40,656 nt of DNA from a virus, in the IMG/VR virus record IMGVR_UViG_3300032462_000025, positions 1-40,656 of that record; one strand, written 5' to 3'. Position numbers and translations under genes: made by a program. The notes beneath the pieces were generated by a model. It was not told where the DNA came from. It was given only the letters and a program-made list of their open reading frames with translations, and searched no databases. Below are positions 35,946 through 40,656 of the stretch, piece by piece; position 1 is the first letter of the stretch, and every line of letters begins with the position of its first letter.

Positions 35946-35964
35946 GATAAATATATTATAAATA
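35946..35964 (+). promoter_or_regulatory. Two overlapping late-promoter boxes
   Basis: GATAAATA (35946-35953) and TATAAATA (35957-35964), just before GGAG (35966-35969) and ATG 35974. The second would start RNA at about 35970, almost leaderless; the first, at about 35959, includes the ribosome site. Confidence 0.55.
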
Positions 35965-35973
35965 TGGAGAACT

Positions 35974-37515
35974 ATGGAATTTTTAGAAATAATAAAAAAG
36001 GCAAATTCTGATTATGCATCATTGAAAAAATTTATGTGTAATAAAGATTTAATGGAGAAATTGAATCAGCAGACCTCGTATCTATCGGCAGGAATAACAA
36101 AGCAAAAATTCTGGCATATACTAAATGACATAAATGAAAATAAAGTATGTGAATGCAGTAATCCAGTAAAATGGAATATAAAAAATAATTCATATAGAAC
36201 ATTCTGTTCGTCCAAATGTGCTCATAATAACGATGCAACAAAAGAGAAAACAGAAAATACATGCATGATAAGATTCGGCAAAAAATCTTATCTATCTACT
36301 GATATAGCAAAAATAAATTATGCAACATCTATGCTCGAAAAATTTGGAGTAGATAATCCATTCAAATCTAAAACATTACAAGATAAAATACATGCTGATA
36401 TATTATCAGAGTATGGTGTTACTTCTATGTCTAAGTTGGATAGCATTAAGTGTAAAATAACAGAGACACATCGTAATAAGTACGGACGAGATAGACAATG
36501 TCAGCTGCATATACCTGACGAAATATGCAAATTAAAAAACGACAGAAATTACCTAGCAAATCTTTATGATTCTGGTAAATCTATATACGATATAGCAGAA
36601 ATATTAAATGTTGGACATTCGCAATTATGTATTAAATTTCAGGATTTAGGCATCGAACTTAAAGAATCATCTGGCCAATTAGAAATATACAAATTCATTG
36701 GAGAAATCTACAACGGCCCTATATTATTCAACGATAGAAAAATATTAGATGGAAAAGAAATAGACATATATCTACCTGAATTTAAAATCGGAATAGAATA
36801 TGATGGATTATACTGGCACTGTGAGGCGTCTCGAGGCAAGATGGACTATCATGCAGAAAAAGATAAATTTGCAAAGTCCGTCGGCATAAAGCTATTCCAT
36901 ATAACAGATGTCGAATGGCATACTAAGAAAGATATATGTAAATCTCGATTATCGTCTTTTCTTAAATTAAATACTAGAATTTTTGCAAGAAAGACTCGTC
37001 TTAAGGTATTAGATGGGAAAACTGCAAGGATATTCTTTAATGCAAATCATATACAGGGGTTTGCTTCTGCAACGTTATATATAGGTCTCGAAATGGATGA
37101 CAAAATAATAGCATGCATGAGTGTAGGGAAATCGAGATTCAATGCGTGTCAGTTTGAATTAATACGATATTGCAGCATCCTTAATACAAATGTGATTGGC
37201 GGTGCCTCTAAATTATTCAAATATGCATGTAGTGTGCTTGATATAAATGAAATAGTATCCTTTTGTGATCTTAGATGGGGAACAGGTAACTTATATTCCG
37301 TTCTCGGATTTGCTCACCAACGCGATAATGCCCAATCATATAGTTATACACATAACTATAGCACATTAGAAAATCGCAATAACTATCAAAAACATAAACT
37401 AAGTAAAATTTTACCAATTTATGACCAAACCTTGTCCGAATGGGAAAATATGAAGAACAACGGTTACGATAGATACTGGAATTCAGGAAATGCAGTTTAT
37501 GTGTGGAAAAGATAA
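35974..37515 (+). CDS. Vsr-type (PD-(D/E)XK) homing endonuclease with GNAT-like C-terminus
   Basis: 513 residues. Zinc-finger-like start: CECSNPVKW...FCSSKCAH (about 55-90). Then the (K/R)(F/Y)GV repeats also found in the 16530 endonuclease (LEKFGVDNPFKSKTLQDKIH). Nuclease core about 263-310: DIYLPEFKIGIEYDGLYWH, then KDKFAKSVGIKLFHITDVEW, a Vsr-like D...E-x-D...H arrangement. The C-terminal 180 residues (FFNANHIQGFASATLYIGLE, FELIRYCSILNTNVIGGASK, LFKYACSVL) are a GNAT-like domain common in phage homing endonucleases. AT-rich, with its own late promoters. Inserted between small genes and moxR. Confidence 0.85.
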   Translation: MEFLEIIKKANSDYASLKKFMCNKDLMEKLNQQTSYLSAGITKQKFWHILNDINENKVCECSNPVKWNIKNNSYRTFCSSKCAHNNDATKEKTENTCMIRFGKKSYLSTDIAKINYATSMLEKFGVDNPFKSKTLQDKIHADILSEYGVTSMSKLDSIKCKITETHRNKYGRDRQCQLHIPDEICKLKNDRNYLANLYDSGKSIYDIAEILNVGHSQLCIKFQDLGIELKESSGQLEIYKFIGEIYNGPILFNDRKILDGKEIDIYLPEFKIGIEYDGLYWHCEASRGKMDYHAEKDKFAKSVGIKLFHITDVEWHTKKDICKSRLSSFLKLNTRIFARKTRLKVLDGKTARIFFNANHIQGFASATLYIGLEMDDKIIACMSVGKSRFNACQFELIRYCSILNTNVIGGASKLFKYACSVLDINEIVSFCDLRWGTGNLYSVLGFAHQRDNAQSYSYTHNYSTLENRNNYQKHKLSKILPIYDQTLSEWENMKNNGYDRYWNSGNAVYVWKR

Positions 37516-37521
37516 CATCAG

Positions 37522-37550
37522 TTGACAAGACCAGGCATCTATTGCATAAT
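37522..37550 (+). promoter_or_regulatory. Sigma70-type promoter for the MoxR gene
   Basis: TTGACA (37522-37527), 17-bp spacer, CATAAT (37545-37550); start about 37557. Followed by a GGAG site (37577-37580) and ATG 37591. Confidence 0.75.
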
Positions 37551-37590
37551 ACATACATAGCAACTTTTAACTAACTGGAGAACACACTAC

Positions 37591-38799
37591 ATGGCTACTA
37601 CTGAAATGACACGCTCTGAACGACCACGCGACGTACGGACTTTGCTCCTGCGATGCATGAAAGTTGGACGCCCTGCGATGATATGGGGGCCACCGGGTAT
37701 TGGTAAGTCTGACCTGATCGCCGAAATTGGCGATGAGCAAGGTCGTCCAGTTATCGACATGCGTTTGCTGTTGCTGGAACCTACCGACATTAAAGGTATT
37801 CCGTATTACGATCCGGCCACCAAAACGATGAAGTGGGCACAGCCTTCCGATCTGCCACAGAACATTAAGGATCGCGATATTAAGGCGGCAAAGTCTGCCT
37901 TGGCTCTTGCCAAGCAAGGAACTGACAGTTATGCAATCGAAGAAGCACAAGAAAAAGTTGATCTGCTTGCCCTCGCAGTTAAGTTCAGCAATGCTATCTT
38001 GTTCTTGGACGAGATCAATGCTGCTCCTCCGAGTGTGCAAGCTGCTGCGTATCAGCTGATCCTGAATCGTCGAGTTGGCGAATACCATCTGCCACCCGGC
38101 GTGTCGATCTGTTGCGCTGGTAACCGTGAAAGCGACAAGGGTGTTACTTTCCGCATGCCGAGTCCTCTGGCTAATCGTTTGGTTCACATCGAGATGTCTT
38201 CCAACTTCGACGACTGGCAAAAGTGGGCCATTGGCTCCCGTGTACACGCTGACGTGGTTGGTTTCTTGTCGCACCACAAGCAACACCTGTTCAACTTTAA
38301 CTCCAAGTCTCCGGACAAGGCATTTGCGACTCCACGTTCGTGGGTGTTCGTTGGACAGTTGATCAGCGATGAACTGCCGGAGTCGATGAACACTGCACTG
38401 GTGGCTGGTACTGTTGGGTCTGGGCTTGCAAGCGAGTTCGCTGCACACCGCAAGATTGCAGCTCGCATGCCTAAGCCAGAAGACGTGCTGACCGGCAAGG
38501 AAAAAGTCTTGAACGTTAAGGACCTGAGCGCCATGTATTCGCTGACCATCTCGATGTGTTACACACTGAAAGAATGGACTGATCGGGTCAAGGTCAAGGA
38601 AGAGAACTTTAGCATGGAAGACTGGCATAAATGCGTTGATCACTTCTTCGTATTCATGATGGACAACTTTCAGACTGAAATGATTGTGCTTGGAGCTAAA
38701 ACTGCGCTCCGGGATTATAATCTTCCAATCAATCATAGATTGTTGAAGGCGTTTAAGACCTTCCATGAGAAATATGGAAAATATATTTTGGAAGACTGA
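37591..38799 (+). CDS. MoxR-family AAA+ ATPase
   Basis: 402 residues. Walker A GPPGIGKS (33-40), Walker B AILFLDEIN (134-142), sensor region CCAGNRESDKGVTFRMP and the arginine-finger stretch PSPLANRLVH mark a MoxR-type AAA+ ATPase. A helical insertion of about 40 residues (91-131) lies between the Walker motifs. MoxR ATPases act as chaperones with VWA or metallopeptidase-like partners; such a partner starts at 40015. Codon use is richer in GC and in CTG than the AT-rich neighbours, which produces a long false frame on the other strand. GGAG lies 10 bases before the start; a terminator follows at 38838. Confidence 0.9.
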   Translation: MATTEMTRSERPRDVRTLLLRCMKVGRPAMIWGPPGIGKSDLIAEIGDEQGRPVIDMRLLLLEPTDIKGIPYYDPATKTMKWAQPSDLPQNIKDRDIKAAKSALALAKQGTDSYAIEEAQEKVDLLALAVKFSNAILFLDEINAAPPSVQAAAYQLILNRRVGEYHLPPGVSICCAGNRESDKGVTFRMPSPLANRLVHIEMSSNFDDWQKWAIGSRVHADVVGFLSHHKQHLFNFNSKSPDKAFATPRSWVFVGQLISDELPESMNTALVAGTVGSGLASEFAAHRKIAARMPKPEDVLTGKEKVLNVKDLSAMYSLTISMCYTLKEWTDRVKVKEENFSMEDWHKCVDHFFVFMMDNFQTEMIVLGAKTALRDYNLPINHRLLKAFKTFHEKYGKYILED

Positions 38800-38837
38800 A
38801 ATTCCATCCAACTAATATCATATTTTACATGGTATCT

Positions 38838-38865
38838 ACAAAAGGCGTTTTTAAGCGCCTTTTGT
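38838..38865 (+). terminator. Rho-independent terminator after the MoxR gene
   Basis: ACAAAAGGCG / CGCCTTTTGT perfect 10-bp stem with an 8-base loop; the 3' arm holds TTTT. It is symmetric enough to work on both strands. Confidence 0.8.
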
Positions 38866-38931
38866 CATTATATTAGCTCATGTTTTCCATTTCGATTATG
38901 ACACTATTATAATCGTGAGCATCTAAATCCA

Positions 38932-38960
38932 TTGACACCTCACTTAAGATCCTATATAAT
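38932..38960 (+). promoter_or_regulatory. Sigma70-type promoter giving a leaderless mRNA
   Basis: TTGACA (38932-38937), 17-bp spacer, TATAAT (38955-38960), then 6 bases and ATG 38967, the expected start base. Confidence 0.8.
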
Positions 38961-38966
38961 ATAATT

Positions 38967-39107
38967 ATGGATCATGCAGAATATAAGAAACGATTACGGC
39001 TTCTGCGCAGCATATTAAATGATGCATTAGAACGTGGTGATTACCATCTCGAAATGGATACAAAAGAGTTAATTGAAAAACTTATGGATAAATTTGAAAA
39101 GGAGTAA
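38967..39107 (+). CDS. Small helical protein, leaderless start
   Basis: 46 residues: MDHAEYKKRLRLLRSILNDA, LERGDYHLEMDTKELIEKLM and a charged end. Two helices, no known family. The strong promoter places the transcript start on its ATG. Its last codons carry GGAG for the next gene, which starts directly after the TAA. Too short for usual gene finders. Confidence 0.65.
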   Translation: MDHAEYKKRLRLLRSILNDALERGDYHLEMDTKELIEKLMDKFEKE

Positions 39108-39410
39108 ATGGTGAAAGTTATTGCCGATATGTCTTCTTCGATAAAATTGGTCGAAGTCTCCGATTATGAATTTGCACAGTTGCTGGGATACGATAGCATA
39201 TACTCAAAAGGATTCGATAAAGATAAAATTAAGGTAGGGTTTATAATAGATATTTGCGCGTTTTCAAAAATAAGCGAATACGTAAGAAACCTGAATACAA
39301 AACAATTAGACGACATTAACGGAAGACTCATCGACGCTCAGATTCAGATAAAAAAAGCAATCACATTTGCTGAAGAATTGAAAGTATTTGATATTTTGAA
39401 AGATGCTTGA
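39108..39410 (+). CDS. Phage protein, unknown
   Basis: 100 residues (ATG 39108; a GTG one codon later is better spaced from GGAG at 39101-39104). SSSIKLVEVSDYEFAQLLGY, then VGFIIDICAFSKISEYVRNL and a final helix IQIKKAITFAEELKVFDIL. No enzyme motif. Overlaps the next gene by one base. Confidence 0.55.
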   Translation: MVKVIADMSSSIKLVEVSDYEFAQLLGYDSIYSKGFDKDKIKVGFIIDICAFSKISEYVRNLNTKQLDDINGRLIDAQIQIKKAITFAEELKVFDILKDA

Positions 39411-39649
39411 TGCCTAACTATACATTAAAAACTTTCAGAAATACCAAATTGATCGAGAGATTTGATCATCGGCAGCCATTTAAGATGCAACGGATACTAA
39501 ATCATCCAAAGAACCATCGAGATATATCTGGCCCGTTTGGAGAAGCTGTTGATAATGCTAATAGATTTGAAATCTACGATTCCATGAACGAACGTGTATT
39601 TGACGGTAATATCACTGATGTACTTAACTTTGTTGGAAAATTAAAATGA
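39410..39649 (+). CDS. Small basic phage protein, unknown
   Basis: 79 residues from ATG 39410, which overlaps the previous TGA. MPNYTLKTFRNTKLIERFDH, QRILNHPKNHRDISGPF and a final ITDVLNFVGKLK. Basic and His-rich. No recognised family; co-translated with the genes around it. Confidence 0.5.
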   Translation: MPNYTLKTFRNTKLIERFDHRQPFKMQRILNHPKNHRDISGPFGEAVDNANRFEIYDSMNERVFDGNITDVLNFVGKLK

Positions 39650-39801
39650 AAATAAAACAATATCATTTGATAACAACCAAGTCACATGTTGACTTGGATC
39701 GTATAGTCAATGAGTATTTAGATGATGGTTGGGAACTGTATGGAGGACCCATAATGTCTGGTGGATATGCTCAGGCGGTGGTGCGACTTGACACAGCCTG
39801 A
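39646..39801 (+). CDS. DUF1737-like small protein
   Basis: 51 residues. KQYHLITTKSHVDLDRIVNE, YLDDGWELYGGPIMSGGYAQ and AVVRL follow the DUF1737/DUF4177 pattern (Y...T.......V...l..GWel.G.p.......Q.vv). Function of that family is unknown. Overlaps the previous stop (ATGA). Confidence 0.75.
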   Translation: MKIKQYHLITTKSHVDLDRIVNEYLDDGWELYGGPIMSGGYAQAVVRLDTA

Positions 39802-39956
39802 CGAAGACTATACATATGCCGTTCTAAAATACGGTAAATGTTGCAGTGAAGGCAGATGATCACTCATGTCCATATAAAGAAGAAATCTTCGACGACTATC
39901 AGTCAATGTGCAATTGCTGCTAAACCTACGCAGAAAATTGTGCAGACGACATCTGA
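39788..39956 (+). pseudogene. Decayed Cys-rich small protein
   Basis: A TTG at 39788 opens TQPDEDYTYAVLKYGKCCSE to TGA 39857. One base shifted, the same DNA continues DDHSCPYKEEIFDDYQSMCN-CC, meets TAA (39921-39923), then TYAENCADDI to TGA 39954-39956. The composite CNCC-x-T-Y-AEN-CADDI matches a CxCCxxCxxxCAxDI ending I know from small phage zinc proteins, with one Cys changed to Tyr (TAC for TGC). A shift, a stop and a lost Cys together point to a real pseudogene. Confidence 0.5.
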
Positions 39957-39962
39957 CACCAA

Positions 39963-39991
39963 TTGACTAATAAAAGCACAAGCATTATAAT
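39963..39991 (+). promoter_or_regulatory. Sigma70-type promoter for the peptidase gene
   Basis: TTGACT (39963-39968), 17-bp spacer, TATAAT (39986-39991); start about 39998, then AAAGGAAA and ATG 40015. Confidence 0.85.
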
Positions 39992-40014
39992 TACAGCATA
40001 TAAAAGGAAATCAC

Positions 40015-40656
40015 ATGGCAAAAAATAGTTTCGAAGAAGTAATTGAACAGCTTACAAGGGCGCGAATTACATTGCTGCTGCAACAGCCATTCTGGGGTAC
40101 ATTGTCTACACGCCTCATTTTGAAGGATGCAACTGATGATGGCGACTGGTGTAAAACTGCTGCTACAGATGGTCGTTATTTCTACTTTAACCGTGACTTC
40201 ATTTCCACGCTGAACAAGCAGGAAACTGTATTCTTGGTTGCACATGAAGTCGAGCATTGCGTCTATGACCACATGACGCGTCGTGGAAGCCGGAAAGCTA
40301 AAATGTGGAATGCTGCCGCTGACTTTGTTATCAACTACGAATTACACGAGCATGGTATTGGTAAGCTGCCAGATCCAAAGACATCCGGTGTGCAGGCTTG
40401 CTTTGATTCAAAATACAAAGGCATGTTCACCGAAGAAGTGTATGAACTGCTGATGCAAGATCCTAACGCCAACTATCCAGAATTTGATATTCACTTGGAG
40501 CCTGGTGATGGTAGGGGCGTGCCGATGACCGAAGAGGAACGCCGCGTTCTTTCAGATGAGATTCGTGCTGCGGTTATGCAAGCTGCGAAAGCCGCTGGTG
40601 CTACTAATACCCCGCTGGGTGTACGTCGCATGATTACCGACCTGACCGAGCCACAA
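40015..40656 (+). CDS. VWA/DUF2201-type HExxH peptidase-like protein, 5' part
   Basis: 214 residues visible; the gene runs off the window. FLVAHEVEHCVYDHMTRR carries HExxH (77-81) followed by a further His, as in the putative metallopeptidase domain (DUF2201 N-terminal) that precedes a VWA domain in partners of MoxR ATPases. Also typical are WNAAADFVINYELHEH and the Asp/Gly-rich stretch before EEERRVLSDEI. With the MoxR gene at 37591 it would form a two-part chaperone/peptidase-like complex. The VWA part should lie beyond 40656. Its codon use is like that of the MoxR gene. Confidence 0.85.
   Translation, partial: MAKNSFEEVIEQLTRARITLLLQQPFWGTLSTRLILKDATDDGDWCKTAATDGRYFYFNRDFISTLNKQETVFLVAHEVEHCVYDHMTRRGSRKAKMWNAAADFVINYELHEHGIGKLPDPKTSGVQACFDSKYKGMFTEEVYELLMQDPNANYPEFDIHLEPGDGRGVPMTEEERRVLSDEIRAAVMQAAKAAGATNTPLGVRRMITDLTEPQ

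Noticed and set aside
37567-38811. Long minus-strand open frame (414 residues) opposite the MoxR gene
   Set aside because: It is antisense to a clear AAA+ ATPase, has no recognisable motif, and arises from the GC-rich codon bias of that gene.
38885-38913. Second promoter with TATAAT at 38908
   Set aside because: The sequence at the -35 distance (TTCCAT) is a poor match, and a far better promoter lies 47 bases downstream.
39856-39956. Stop-codon recoding of TAA in the Cys-rich frame
   Set aside because: All other genes end normally at TAA, TGA or TAG, and the frame also has a shift and a lost Cys, so decay is simpler.
39801-40014. tRNA or small RNA gene in the gap before the peptidase gene
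   Set aside because: No cloverleaf could be drawn; the sequence is explained by the decayed Cys-rich gene and a promoter.
1-40656. CRISPR array, IS element or integrase
   Set aside because: No regularly spaced repeats, transposase motifs or attachment-like repeats were seen; mobile elements here are homing endonucleases and an intein.

Overview
This window is part of the genome of a large T4-superfamily (myovirus-type) bacteriophage, probably infecting a betaproteobacterium. The phage assignment rests on a gp43-like family B DNA polymerase, a gp45-like sliding clamp, a DsbA-like late-transcription protein, a T4-RNase H-like 5' nuclease, tail-fibre repeats, T4 late-promoter boxes ((G/T)ATAAATA), four homing endonucleases or endonuclease-bearing elements and dense ATGA-overlapping small genes. 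The host guess is inference: the IscU and IscA proteins look betaproteobacterial, and iscA keeps a GC-rich codon use foreign to its AT-rich neighbours.

Layout. 1-900: end of a tail-fibre region, partly broken, closed by a terminator. 900-4600: a small membrane protein, an NMN-adenylyltransferase-like enzyme and a run of probable late or virion proteins, one with an ADP-ribosyltransferase-like fold. 4600-5750: Fe-S assembly genes iscU (one-base frameshift) and iscA, with a nuclease remnant between them. 5750-12350: DsbA, DNA polymerase (apparent ATT start), an HNH homing endonuclease convergent on the polymerase end, sliding clamp, and a TGT-like DpdA base-exchange enzyme. 12350-16530: DHH phosphoesterase, Acb1-type anti-CBASS enzyme, a Gfo/Idh oxidoreductase and a zinc-type alcohol dehydrogenase-like protein. 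16530-21030: a second homing endonuclease, a glycosyltransferase, a QueD/PTPS-like protein and small proteins. 21170-23025: QueE interrupted by an intein. 23000-30590: RNase H/FEN nuclease, metallopeptidase, metallophosphoesterase and small proteins. 30590-33230: RtcB RNA ligase and an Fe/2OG-oxygenase-like protein. 33390-35890: micro-genes, a macro-domain protein and a WGR-like protein. 35970-37515: a Vsr-type homing endonuclease. 37520-40656: a MoxR AAA+ ATPase and, after a small-gene cassette, the start of its probable partner HExxH peptidase, cut by the window end. No stretch over about 300 bases lacks a gene or gene remnant; I saw no tRNA, rRNA or CRISPR.

Themes. (1) DpdA + QueE + a QueD-like protein indicate 7-deazaguanine modification of phage DNA. 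DpdA lies next to the clamp gene and ends in a peptide resembling a clamp-binding tail, suggesting replication-linked modification. (2) Counter-defence: Acb1, RtcB, a macro domain, an NMNAT-like enzyme and an ART-like protein. (3) Regulation: several promoters sit at a fixed distance from an ATG so that the predicted transcript begins at the start codon, which suggests systematic leaderless mRNAs in both sigma70-type and late classes. (4) Several genes are split by single-base shifts or stops; these are either real decay or assembly indels, and reads would decide.
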